NCBI GenBank assembly: GCA_916613615.1
Contig: OU744724.1
Location: forward strand, 34,669,607 to 34,733,606
Origin: Steromphala cineraria
Taxonomy: Eukaryota; Mollusca; Gastropoda; Trochida; Trochidae
Length of the DNA: 64,000 nucleotides
Direction: 5' to 3'
Shown here piece after piece: positions 9,387 through 22,834 of the stretch (positions are counted from its first letter, which is position 1; each line of letters starts with the position of its first letter). The position numbers and the translations under genes were made by a program. The notes below the pieces were generated by a model. That model was not told where the DNA came from. It worked only from the letters and a program-made list of their open reading frames with translations, and did not search any database.

Positions 9387-10120
9387 GTTTAACACTGATG
9401 AAGATGCAGATTGACAATGAGTCGAAGTTGTCAGCAACCACTTTTTATACAGAGTCAAGTTAACTGTGTTCACATGGTCATCAATTTGCTTTCAAAACAA
9501 GTTGAACAGCATGTCTAAACGATGAGTACGCACTCAGTGAGCCATTCTCACTGATCCTAATTTAATTAGACTTCTTAAGAAAACACTACTGATGGACATA
9601 CAGGAAACGATCAACGATGTTTTAACAAAAACAGAAAAAAATCAAAAGCAAACATATTGGAACTGAAGTTATTTTAACCAGTATTTTGTAATTGGACAAA
9701 CATTTTGGATACCATTTACTGTTTTGTAAACATTGAGGAAGTGAAACGTTTTCGTTGGTTTCACTCTTGTTTTAGGTGATGAATGTATTGTTATTGACAA
9801 TGATGAAACATTAACATGCCACAAAGTTTTAGACAACAATTACTTGACAAAACTATTTCTGCGATATTACAATTTTCTGCATATTGTGTTTGATATTCTT
9901 TGTTAATTCTTAGATTTTCTGATAGATAAAAGTTATAAAATTGCATTTTACAATACAATTATATAATTTAAACCCATGTTTACATTTACCATATAACCAT
10001 TTTGTAATACAAAGGAATTAAAAAAATATGAATACTATGATCAAATTTGTTTTGATTGAATGAGTAGTTTTAAACAACTATGATTATAAATGGAGTTATT
10101 TTTGTTCATGAAATAATTGA

Positions 10121-10325
10121 GCTGTTTGAGTGGCATTCTAGAAGTTGATGGTATAAGGAAGACAAGAGTGATTCTATGGATGAACAACTTCTTTATTGGA
10201 TGGTGGCGACGTTTCGGTATAGATTCTTATACCGTTATGATAACGGTATAAGAATCTATACCGAAACGTCGCCACCATCCAATAAAGAAGTTGTTCATCC
10301 ATAGAATCACTCTTGTCTTCCTTAT
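10121..10325. mobile_element. Short insertion dominated by an 86-bp-arm perfect palindrome, with an 11-13 bp target duplication
   Basis: The spacer sequence atgaaataattga occurs on both sides (10108-10120 and 10324-10336) but once in other units, so about 203 bp were inserted. The insert starts with 32 unique bases. From 10153 to 10325 it is a perfect inverted repeat: two 86-bp arms around a single G at 10239. The arms contain gacgtttcggtata and its complement. A foldback element or a rearranged terminal piece of a retroelement (for example Penelope-like, whose target duplications vary in length) are possible sources. It has no coding capacity. Confidence 0.8.
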
Positions 10326-10975
10326 GAAATAATTGATTTTGAAAATTCTTGGATAGATTGTCAAGAGTACTTTTTTATATGATTTTCAAAAATGTATGAT
10401 ATCAAAGTGCGTTTTAATAAGAAAACAACTCCTCTTCACATTACAAATTATATATGGATGTTGGTTAATATCATGTATTGTAATTAAAAACCATTTTCAA
10501 TTTTGTAGTGTAATTGCTTTAGCGTGTAGATTGTTTATCATATATCTTAATCTTTGTCGTCATTCCTCAAAACCTTTACAAACCAACGTTAAATTTGTGA
10601 AGAAAACTTGAGTAGTGGATATTGAAACGTCTTTGATATCCTTTGTCTGTATGACGCATGCTTTTCGCCAAGAAATAGGTCAATTGCTCAGTAGGTTGTT
10701 ATATTGAGTTAGGTGTAAATAGAGAAGTGTCTCCCATAAGGTTCAAATTGTATCTTTAGTTCCGAAATATCATTGCAAGACGTATTTGTAAATGCAACAC
10801 ATGACAATATATTCATTTCAAGGTTTTATTCAAACAAACAACAAATGTAACAAAACATTAATGTAGCATTTCATGTCATGCAAGACGTATACAATAGCAC
10901 TTCATATTTGATAACAATCATAACAAGTGGTACACTGTTCATATACAAGTAATTGCAAAGATGTACACAATCAAT

Positions 10976-12668
10976 TTACATGTATGCACTCAGGTCAATT
11001 GCACGAAGCAAGGTACTGTCTTTGAGACCATGGCGAGAACGGAACTTTCTCTTGGCAATCTCGGATCTAGGCCTTGTGTTGCACTGCCTGCTGCGTTTGT
11101 TTCCAAACCACTTCTTGACTTGATCAACACTAATTGATCCTGAGAGTGCGAGGGCTTCGCACACGGTGGCAGATGGATATGGATGATGAAGGTTTGATAG
11201 GTACCAGCTTTCCATGAATTGAACTGCACGTTTGGTCAGAGGTGGTCTTCGCTTCACGCCTGGAACACTGATACGAGACTGCTTGATGGTTTCTTGTTCC
11301 TTTTCTTCCAATAGAGCCAAGCTTTTCTCAACCCGATCCATAACCTGAAAAAATAAGAATACTTAAGATTAAACAAGTTGAATTTGAAAACATAATTAAC
11401 AGAACACTTTGGTAAATAATAAACTGCATTAAAGGACAGAGCCATAAGAAATAGTTGATTTGAAATTAACAGTTTTGGAAGGAATACATTGCAAAACATC
11501 AGATGTGTATATTTTGTTGAGTGAATGTTTACCTGGTGGATTTGAACATCAAAGTGCCGACAAAGCCAATCTTTGTAGTGTGCTGTCATCTGAGTATCTG
11601 TCATCAGGTTCATCCTTTCCATCTCAATACTTGCAGCATGGAAGCGGAACAAGGTAGATAATTCTCGTACTTGGTCAGGGAAGCTTTTCTCCAAGTGTCG
11701 AAATCTGAAAAGGTAGATAATTGACATGTAAGTCTGCTTGCGTTTTATAAGTAGGCTTTAAATGCTCTTTCATATGTACATAATAATTGCCTTTAAGTGC
11801 ATTATTGCACATATGCATATATTGTAAGGAACATTAATTTAAGGAAGTAACATCGTCACCGTCTTTCTGAACAAATACGTTTAAATCAAAACTAAAAGTA
11901 ATGTTGATTTAAAAATAGTAAAAATCGTGTTCATTAACATGATTAATGAACTTACCTATTTTGCAGACTGCTCTTTCTAATGTGGATAGGAAGTTGATTT
12001 TCTTGTAGCATAGAACCAAACAGGACAGTAGGTTGTGAAACCTTCTTGCATTCAGTCTCCAAAATCCCTCTTAAATCTTCTAGGACGATTTTGTTGGAAG
12101 TGGAAGTCTCAAAGAATTCCAAGGAAAAGGAGCAAGATTCTGTGTCAGGACTTGGAGCGCTCGTCTCTATGGCGAGCGATAGTGATGACATAGGCAAAGA
12201 TGCTGAATCTTTCTCTGACATGTGTTCTTCATCCGGAAGAACAGGCGAGTCTGGTTCAATAGATTTGAAGAGGGCACTGAGAGATTTCTGGAACTCATCA
12301 TCTGAGTTGACTGTGATGTTCTGTGTGTCATCTGAAACAAAAACAGGTACAATTATATAACAGTCGCAACTTGACGAAAAAGGGTAACGTGTATCTTCCT
12401 TAAGTAGTTAAAATATTTTTAATCAATGTTTTATACATACCTATATCAGATGTGCCTCCAAAGTCAAATGACAAAAACAGGTACAATTATATAACAGTCG
12501 CAACTCGACGAAAAAGGGTAACGTGTATCTTCCTTAAGTAGTTAAAATATTTTTAATCAATGTTTTATACATACCTATATCAGATGTGCCTCCAAAGTCA
12601 AATGACTCCCAGGACATAAGGTCTGTAGTAAAGATGTCGGAGGAAAGAGGATATTCGGAATTTGCCAT
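10976..12668 (-). CDS. TALE homeodomain protein, copy 4 (intact, 336 aa)
   Basis: Exons are 12575-12668, 11956-12331, 11533-11704 and 10976-11344, with the same splice sites and phases as copy 1. Intron 1 carries the 134-bp duplication. Private changes in exon 2 include Asp-to-Lys in the acidic stretch (MSEKDS instead of MSEDDS) and Arg-to-Cys (ESCSF). The homeodomain equals copy 1. The TATA box is at 12723-12731 and AATAAA at 10825-10830. The palindromic insertion lies in its downstream spacer. Confidence 0.86.
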
Positions 12669-14041
12669 GTTTAACACTGATGAAGATGCAGATTGACAAT
12701 GAGTCGAAGTTGTCAGCAACCACTTTTTATACAGAGTCAAGTTAACTGTGTTCACATGGTCATCAATTTGCCATCAAAACAAGTTGAACAGCATGTCTAA
12801 ACGATGAGTACGCACTCAGTGAGTCATTCTCACTGATCCTAATTTAATTAGACTTCTTAAGAAAACACTACTGATGGACATACAGGAAACGATCAACGAT
12901 GTTTTAACAAAAACAGAAAAAAATCAAAAGCAAACATATTGGAACTGAAGTTATTTTAACCAGTATTTTGTAATTGGACAAACATTTTGGATACCATTTA
13001 CTGTTTTGTAAACATTGAGGAAGTGAAACGTTTTCGTTGGTTTCACTCTTGTTTTAGGTGATGAATGTATTGTTATTGACAATGATGAAACATTAACATG
13101 CCACAAAGTTTTAGACAACAATTACTTGACAAAACTATTTCTGCGATATTACAATTTTCTGCATATTGTGTTTGATATTCTTTGTTAATTCTTAGATTTT
13201 CTGATAGATAAAAGTTATAAAATTGCATTTTACAATACAATTATATAATTTAAACCCATGTTTACATTTACCATATAACCATTTTGTAATACAAAGGAAT
13301 TAAAAAAATATGAATACTATGATCAAATTTGTTTTGATTGAATGAGTAGTTTTAAACAACTATGATTATAAATGGAGTTATTTTTGTTCATGAAATAATT
13401 GATTTTGAAAATTCTTGGATAGATTGTCAAGAGTACTTTTTTATATGATTTTCAAAAATGTATGATATCAAAGTGCGTTTTAATAAGAAAACAACTCCTC
13501 TTCACATTACAAATTATATATGGATGTTGGTTAATATCATGTATTGTAATTAAAAACCATTTTCAATTTTGTAGTGTAATTGCTTTAGCGTGTAGATTGT
13601 TTATCATATATCTTAATCTTTGTCGTCATTCCTCAAAACCTTTACAAACCAACGTTAAATTTGTGAAGAAAACTTGAGTAGTGGATATTGAAACGTCTTT
13701 GATATCCTTTGTCTGTATGACGCATGCTTTTCGCCAAGAAATAGGTCAATTGCTCAGTAGGTTGTTATATTGAGTTAGGTGTAAATAGAGAAGTGTCTCC
13801 CATAAGGTTCAAATTGTATCTTTAGTTCCGAAATATCATTGCAAGACGTATTTGTAAATGCAACACATGACAATATATTCATTTCAAGGTTTTATTCAAA
13901 CAAACAACAAATGTAACAAAACATTAATGTAGCATTTCATGTCATGCAAGACGTATACAATAGCACTTCATATTTGATAACAATCATAACAAGTGGTACA
14001 CTGTTCATATACAAGTAATTGCAAAGATGTACACAATCAAT

Positions 14042-15600
14042 TTACATGTATGCACTCAGGTCAATTGCACGAAGCAAGGTACTGTCTTTGAGACCATGGC
14101 GAGAACGGAACTTTCTCTTGGCAATCTCGGATCTAGGCCTTGTTTTGCACTGCCTGCTGCGTTTGTTTCCAAACCACTTCTTGACTTGATCAACACTAAT
14201 TGATCCTGAGAGTGCGAGGGCTTCGCACACGGTGGCAGATGGATATGGATGATGAAGGTTTGATAGGTACCAGCTTTCCATGAATTGAACTGCACGTTTG
14301 GTCAGAGGTGGTCTTCGCTTCACGCCTGGAACACTGATACGAGACTGCTTGATGGTTTCTTGTTCCTTTTCTTCCAATAGAGCCAAGCTTTTCTCAACCC
14401 GATCCATAACCTGAAAAAATAAGAATACTTAAGATTAAACAAGTTGAATTTGAAAACATAATTAACAGAACACTTTGGTAAATAATAAACTGCATTAAAG
14501 GACAGAGCCATAAGAAATAGTTGATTTGAAATTAACAGTTTTGGAAGGAATACATTGCAAAACATCAGATGTGTATATTTTGTTGAGTGAATGTTTACCT
14601 GGTGGATTTGAACATCAAAGTGCCGACAAAGCCAATCTTTGTAGTGTGCTGTCATCTGAGTATCTGTCATCAGGTTCATCCTTTCCATCTCAATACTTGC
14701 AGCATGGAAGCGGAACAAGGTAGATAATTCTCGTACTTGGTCAGGGAAGCTTTTCTCCAAGTGTCGAAATCTGAAAAGGTAGATAATTGACATGTAAGTC
14801 TGCTTGCGTTTTATAAGTAGGCTTTAAATGCTCTTTCATATGTACATAATAATTGCCTTTAAGTGCATTATTGCACATATGCATATATTGTAAGGAACAT
14901 TAATTTAAGGAAGTAACATCGTCACCGTCTTTCTGAACAAATACGTTTAAATCAAAACTAAAAGTTATGTTGATTTAAAAATAGTAAAAATCGTGTTCAT
15001 TAACATGATTAATGAACTTACCTATTTTGCAGACTGCTCTTTCTAATGTGGATAGGAAGTTGATTTTCTTGTAGCATAGAACCAAACAGGACAGTAGGTT
15101 GTGAAACCTTCTTGCATTCAGTCTCCAAAATCCCTCTTAAATCTTCTAGGACGATTTTGTTGGAAGTGGAAGTCTCAAAGAATTCCAAGGAAAAGGAGCG
15201 AGATTCTGTGTCAGGACTTGGAGCGCTCGTCTCTATGGCTGACAATAGTGATGACATAGGCAAAGATGCTGAATCATCCTCTGACATGTGTTCTTCATCC
15301 GGAAGAACAGGCGAGTCTGGTTCAATAGATTTGAAGAGAGCACTGAGAGATTTCTGGAACTCATCATCTGAGTTGACTGTGATGTTCTGTGTGTCATCTG
15401 AAACAAAAACAGGTACAATTATATAACAGTCTTAACTCGACGAAAAAGGGTAACGTGTATCTTCCTTAAGTAGTTAAAATATTTTTAATCAATGTTTTAT
15501 ACATACCTATATCAGATGTGCCTCCAAAGTCAAATGACTCCCAGGACAGAAGGTCTGTAGTAAAGATGTCGGAGGAAAGAGGATATTCGGAATTTGCCAT
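14042..15600 (-). CDS. TALE homeodomain protein, copy 5 (intact, 336 aa)
   Basis: Exons are 15507-15600, 15022-15397, 14599-14770 and 14042-14410. Intron 1 is the short 109-bp form, as in all later copies. Exon 2 shows the second allele class (LLSAIETS and a Ser-Arg-to-Cys-Gln-type change in the shadow frame, from mggctgacaat-like DNA at about 15236). Exon 4 has Asn-to-Lys at homeodomain position 58 (RQCKTRP), shared only with copies 6 and 7. The TATA box is at 15655-15663. Confidence 0.86.
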
Positions 15601-16973
15601 GTTTAACACTGATGAAGATGCAGATTGACAATGAGTCGAAGTTGTCAGCAACCACTTTTTATACAGAGTCAAGTTAACTGTGTTCACATGGTCATCAATT
15701 TGCCATCAAAACAAGTTGAACAGCATGTCTAAACGATGAGTACGCACTCAGTGAGTCATTCTCACTGATCCTAATTTAATTAGACTTCTTAAGAAAACAC
15801 TACTGATGGACATACAGGAAACGATCAACGATGTTTTAACAAAAACAGAAAAAAATCAAAAGCAAACATATTGGAACTGAAGTTATTTTAACCAGTATTT
15901 TGTAATTGGACAAACATTTTGGATACCATTTACTGTTTTGTAAACATTGAGGAAGTGAAACGTTTTCGTTGGTTTCACTCTTGTTTTAGGTGATGAATGT
16001 ATTGTTATTGACAATGATGAAACATTAACATGCCACAAAGTTTTAGACAACAATTACTTGACAAAACTATTTCTGCGATATTACAATTTTCTGCATATTG
16101 TGTTTGATATTCTTTGTTAATTCTTAGATTTTCTGATAGATAAAAGTTATAAAATTGCATTTTACAATACAATTATATAATTTAAACCCATGTTTACATT
16201 TACCATATAACCATTTTGTAATACAAAGGAATTAAAAAAATATGAATACTATGATCAAATTTGTTTTGATTGAATGAGTAGTTTTAAACAACTATGATTA
16301 TAAATGGAGTTATTTTTGTTCATGAAATAATTGATTTTGAAAATTCTTGGATAGATTGTCAAGAGTACTTTTTTATATGATTTTCAAAAATGTATGATAT
16401 CAAAGTGCGTTTTAATAAGAAAACAACTCCTCTTCACATTACAAATTATATATGGATGTTGGTTAATATCATGTATTGTAATTAAAAACCATTTTCAATT
16501 TTGTAGTGTAATTGCTTTAGCGTGTAGATTGTTTATCATATATCTTAATCTTTGTCGTCATTCCTCAAAACCTTTACAAACCAACGTTAAATTTGTGAAG
16601 AAAACTTGAGTAGTGGATATTGAAACGTCTTTGATATCCTTTGTCTGTATGACGCATGCTTTTCGCCAAGAAATAGGTCAATTGCTCAGTAGGTTGTTAT
16701 ATTGAGTTAGGTGTAAATAGAGAAGTGTCTCCCAAAAGGTTCAAATTGTATCTTTAGTTCCGAAATATCATTGCAAGACGTATTTGTAAATGCAACACAT
16801 GACAATATATTCATTTCAAGGTTTTATTCAAACAAACAACAAATGTAACAAAACATTAATGTAGCATTTCATGTCATGCAAGACGTATACAATAGCACTT
16901 CATATTTGATAACAATCATAACAAGTGGTACACTGTTCATATACAAGTAATTGCAAAGATGTACACAATCAAT

Positions 16974-18529
16974 TTACATGTATGCACTCAGGTCAATTGC
17001 ACGAAGCAAGGTACTGTCTTTGAGACCATGGCGAGAACGGAACTTTCTCTTGGCAATCTCGGATCTAGGCCTTGTTTTGCACTGCCTGCTGCGTTTGTTT
17101 CCAAACCACTTCTTGACTTGATCAACACTAATTGATCCTGAGAGTGCGAGGGCTTCGCACACGGTGGCAGATGGATATGGATGATGGTTTGATAGGTACC
17201 AGCTTTCCATGAATTGAACTGCACGTTTGGTCAGAGGTGGTCTTCGCTTCACGCCTGGAACACTGATACGAGACTGCTTGATGGTTTCTTGTTCCTTTTC
17301 TTCCAATAGAGCCAAGCTTTTCTCAACCCGATCCATAACCTGAAAAAATAAGAATACTTAAGATTAAACAAGTTGAATTTGAAAACATAATTAACAGAAC
17401 ACTTTGGTAAATAATAAACTGCATTAAAGGACAGAGCCATAAGAAATAGTTGATTTGAAATTAACAGTTTTGGAAGGAATACATTGCAAAACATCAGATG
17501 TGTATATTTTGTTGAGTGAATGTTTACCTGGTGGATTTGAACATCAAAGTGCCGACAAAGCCAATCTTTGTAGTGTGCTGTCATCTGAGTATCTGTCATC
17601 AGGTTCATCCTTTCCATCTCAATACTTGCAGCATGGAAGCGGAACAAGGTAGATAATTCTCGTACTTGGTCAGGGAAGCTTTTCTCCAAGTGTCGAAATC
17701 TGAAAAGGTAGATAATTGACATGTAAGTCTGCTTGCGTTTTATAAGTAGGCTTTAAATGCTCTTTCATATGTACATAATAATTGCCTTTAAGTGCATTAT
17801 TGCACATATGCATATATTGTAAGGAACATTAATTTAAGGAAGTAACATCGTCACCGTCTTTCTGAACAAATACGTTTAAATCAAAACTAAAAGTTATGTT
17901 GATTTAAAAATAGTAAAAATCGTGTTCATTAACATGATTAATGAACTTACCTATTTTGCAGACTGCTCTTTCTAATGTGGATAGGAAGTTGATTTTCTTG
18001 TAGCATAGAACCAAACAGGACAGTAGGTTGTGAAACCTTCTTGCATTCAGTCTCCAAAATCCCTCTTAAATCTTCTAGGACGATTTTGTTGGAAGTGGAA
18101 GTCTCAAAGAATTCCAAGGAAAAGGAGCGAGATTCTGTGTCAGGACTTGGAGCGCTCGTCTCTATGGCTGACAATAGTGATGACATAGGCAAAGATGCTG
18201 AATCATCCTCTGACATGTGTTCTTCATCCGGAAGAACAGGCGAGTCTGGTTCAATAGATTTGAAGAGAGCACTGAGAGATTTCTGGAACTCATCATCTGA
18301 GTTGACTGTGATGTTCTGTGTGTCATCTGAAACAAAAACAGGTACAATTATATAACAGTCTTAACTCGACGAAAAAGGGTAACGTGTATCTTCCTTAAGT
18401 AGTTAAAATATTTTTAATCAATGTTTTATACATACCTATATCAGATGTGCCTCCAAAGTCAAATGACTCCCAGGACAGAAGGTCTGTAGTAAAGATGTCG
18501 GAGGAAAGAGGATATTCGGAATTTGCCAT
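16974..18529 (-). CDS. TALE homeodomain protein, copy 6 (335 aa, one codon lost in the homeodomain)
   Basis: Exons are 18436-18529, 17951-18326, 17528-17699 and 16974-17339. A 3-bp deletion near 17185 removes the Leu of SNLHHPYPS at the end of helix 1. This Leu is matched by the Leu of the PBX sequence SHLSNPYPS, so TALE loop geometry may be affected although the frame is open. It shares Lys58 with copies 5 and 7. The TATA box is at 18584-18592. Confidence 0.84.
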
Positions 18530-19902
18530 GTTTAACACTGATGAAGATGCAGATTGACAATGAGTCGAAGTTGTCAGCAACCACTTTTTATACAGAGTCA
18601 AGTTAACTGTGTTCACATGGTCATCAATTTGCCATCAAAACAAGTTGAACAGCATGTCTAAACGATGAGTACGCACTCAGTGAGTCATTCTCACTGATCC
18701 TAATTTAATTAGACTTCTTAAGAAAACACTACTGATGGACATAAAGGAAACGATCAACGATGTTTTAACAAAAACAGAAAAAAATCAAAAGCAAACATAT
18801 TGGAACTGAAGTTATTTTAACCAGTATTTTGTAATTGGACAAACATTTTGGATACCATTTACTGTTTTGTAAACATTGAGGAAGTGAAACGTTTTCGTTG
18901 GTTTCACTCTTGTTTTAGGTGATGAATGTATTGTTATTGACAATGATGAAACATTAACATGCCACAAAGTTTTAGACAACAATTACTTGACAAAACTATT
19001 TCTGCGATATTACAATTTTCTGCATATTGTGTTTGATATTCTTTGTTAATTCTTAGATTTTCTGATAGATAAAAGTTATAAAATTGCATTTTACAATACA
19101 ATTATATAATTTAAACCCATGTTTACATTTACCATATAACCATTTTGTAATACAAAGGAATTAAAAAAATATGAATACTATGATCAAATTTGTTTTGATT
19201 GAATGAGTAGTTTTAAACAACTATGATTATAAATGGAGTTATTTTTGTTCATGAAATAATTGATTTTGAAAATTCTTGGATAGATTGTCAAGAGTACTTT
19301 TTTATATGATTTTCAAAAATGTATGATATCAAAGTGCGTTTTAATAAGAAAACAACTCCTCTTCACATTACAAATTATATATGGATGTTGGTTAATATCA
19401 TGTATTGTAATTAAAAACCATTTTCAATTTTGTAGTGTAATTGCTTTAGCGTGTAGATTGTTTATCATATATCTTAATCTTTGTCGTCATTCCTCAAAAC
19501 CTTTACAAACCAACGTTAAATTTGTGAAGAAAACTTGAGTAGTGGATATTGAAACGTCTTTGGTATCCTTTGTCTGTATGACGCATGCTTTTCGCCAAGA
19601 AATAGGTCAATTGCTCAGTAGGTTGTTATATTGAGTTAGGTGTAAATAGAGAAGTGTCTCCCATAAGGTTCAAATTGTATCTTTAGTTCCGAAATATCAT
19701 TGCAAGACGTATTTGTAAATGCAACACATGACAATATATTCATTTCAAGGTTTTATTCAAACAAACAACAAATGTAACAAAACATTAATGTAGCATTTCA
19801 TGTCATGCAAGACGTATACAATAGCACTTCATATTTGATAACAATCATAACAAGTGGTACACTGTTCATATACAAGTAATTGCAAAGATGTACACAATCA
19901 AT

Positions 19903-21461
19903 TTACATGTATGCACTCAGGTCAATTGCACGAAGCAAGGTACTGTCTTTGAGACCATGGCGAGAACGGAACTTTCTCTTGGCAATCTCGGATCTAGGCC
20001 TTGTTTTGCACTGCCTGCTGCGTTTGTTTCCAAACCACTTCTTGACTTGATCAACACTAATTGATCCTGAGAGTGCGAGGGCTTCGCACACGGTGGCAGA
20101 TGGATATGGATGATGAAGGTTTGATAGGTACCAGCTTTCCATGAATTGAACTGCACGTTTGGTCAGAGGTGGTCTTCGCTTCACGCCTGGAACACTGATA
20201 CGAGACTGCTTGATGGTTTCTTGTTCCTTTTCTTCCAATAGAGCCAAGCTTTTCTCAACCCGATCCATAACCTGAAAAAATAAGAATACTTAAGATTAAA
20301 CAAGTTGAATTTGAAAACATAATTAACAGAACACTTTGGTAAATAATAAACTGCATTAAAGGACAGAGCCATAAGAAATAGTTGATTTGAAATTAACAGT
20401 TTTGGAAGGAATACATTGCAAAACATCAGATGTGTATATTTTGTTGAGTGAATGTTTACCTGGTGGATTTGAACATCAAAGTGCCGACAAAGCCAATCTT
20501 TGTAGTGTGCTGTCATCTGAGTATCTGTCATCAGGTTCATCCTTTCCATCTCAATACTTGCAGCATGGAAGCGGAACAAGGTAGATAATTCTCGTACTTG
20601 GTCAGGGAAGCTTTTCTCCAAGTGTCGAAATCTGAAAAGGTAGATAATTGACATGTAAGTCTGCTTGCGTTTTATAAGTAGGCTTTAAATGCTCTTTCAT
20701 ATGTACATAATAATTGCCTTTAAGTGCATTATTGCACATATGCATATATTGTAAGGAACATTAATTTAAGGAAGTAACATCGTCACCGTCTTTCTGAACA
20801 AATACGTTTAAATCAAAACTAAAAGTTATGTTGATTTAAAAATAGTAAAAATCGTGTTCATTAACATGATTAATGAACTTACCTATTTTGCAGACTGCTC
20901 TTTCTAATGTGGATAGGAAGTTGATTTTCTTGTAGCATAGAACCAAACAGGACAGTAGGTTGTGAAACCTTCTTGCATTCAGTCTCCAAAATCCCTCTTA
21001 AATCTTCTAGGACGATTTTGTTGGAAGTGGAAGTCTCAAAGAATTCCAAGGAAAAGGAGCGAGATTCTGTGTCAGGACTTGGAGCGCTCGTCTCTATGGC
21101 TGACAATAGTGATGACATAGGCAAAGATGCTGAATCATCCTCTGACATGTGTTCTTCATCCGGAAGAACAGGCGAGTCTGGTTCAATAGATTTGAAGAGA
21201 GCACTGAGAGATTTCTGGAACTCATCATCTGAGTTGACTGTGATGTTCTGTGTGTCATCTGAAACAAAAACAGGTACAATTATATAACAGTCTTAACTCG
21301 ACGAAAAAGGGTAACGTGTATCTTCCTTAAGTAGTTAAAATATTTTTAATCAATGTTTTATACATACCTATATCAGATGTGCCTCCAAAGTCAAATGACT
21401 CCCAGGACAGAAGGTCTGTAGTAAAGATGTCGGAGGAAAGAGGATATTCGGAATTTGCCAT
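19903..21461 (-). CDS. TALE homeodomain protein, copy 7 (intact, 336 aa)
   Basis: Exons are 21368-21461, 20883-21258, 20460-20631 and 19903-20271. The protein is the same as copy 5, including Lys58, with the full NLHHPYPS loop. The TATA box is at 21516-21524 and AATAAA at 19752-19757. Confidence 0.86.
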
Positions 21462-22834
21462 GTTTAACACTGATGAAGATGCAGATTGACAATGAGTCGA
21501 AGTTGTCAGCAACCACTTTTTATACAGAGTCAAGTTAACTGTGTTCACATGGTCATCAATTTGCCATCAAAACAAGTTGAACAGCATGTCTAAACGATGA
21601 GTACGCACTCAGTGAGTCATTCTCACTGATCCTAATTTAATTAGACTTCTTAAGAAAACACTACTGATGGACATAAAGGAAACGATCAACGATGTTTTAA
21701 CAAAAACAGAAAAAAATCAAAAGCAAACATATTGGAACTGAAGTTATTTTAACCAGTATTTTGTAATTGGACAAACATTTTGGATACCATTTACTGTTTT
21801 GTAAACATTGAGGAAGTGAAACGTTTTCGTTGGTTTCACTCTTGTTTTAGGTGATGAATGTATTGTTATTGACAATGATGAAACATTAACATGCCACAAA
21901 GTTTTAGACAACAATTACTTGACAAAACTATTTCTGCGATATTACAATTTTCTGCATATTGTGTTTGATATTCTTTGTTAATTCTTAGATTTTCTGATAG
22001 ATAAAAGTTATAAAATTGCATTTTACAATACAATTATATAATTTAAACCCATGTTTACATTTACCATATAACCATTTTGTAATACAAAGGAATTAAAAAA
22101 ATATGAATACTATGATCAAATTTGTTTTGATTGAATGAGTAGTTTTAAACAACTATGATTATAAATGGAGTTATTTTTGTTCATGAAATAATTGATTTTA
22201 AAAATTCTTGGATAGATTGTCAAGAGTACTTTTTTATATGATTTTCAAAAATGTATGATATCAAAGTGCGTTTTAATAAGAAAACAACTCCTCTTCACTT
22301 TACAAATTATATATGGATGTTGGTTAATATCATGTATTGTAATTAAAAACCATTTTCAATTTTGTAGTGTAATTGCTTTAGCGTGTAGATTGTTTATCAT
22401 ATATCTTAATCTTTGTCGTCATTCCTCAAAACCTTTACAAACCAACGTTAAATTTGTGAAGAAAACTTGAGTAGTGGATATTGAAACGTCTTTGGTATCC
22501 TTTGTCTGTATGACGCATGCTTTTCGCCAAGAAATAGGTCAATTGCTCAGTAGGTTGTTATATTGAGTTAGGTGTAAATAGAGAAATGTCTCCCATAAGG
22601 TTCAAATTGTATCTTTAGTTCCGAAATATCATTGCAAGACGTATTTGTAAATGCAACACATGACAATATATTCATTTCAAGGTTTTATTCAAACAAACAA
22701 CAAATGTAACAAAACATTAATGTAGCATTTCATGTCATGCAAGACGTATACAATAGCACTTCATATTTGATAACAATCATAACAAGTGGTACACTGTTCA
22801 TATACAAGTAATTGCAAAGATGTACACAATCAAT

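Noticed and set aside
10153..10325. Hammerhead ribozyme in the palindromic insert
   Set aside because: CGAAACGTC resembles one half of the core, and a stem (GGTATA/TATACC) lies beside it, but the position needing CUGANGA reads ATGATAAC. The core is therefore incomplete.
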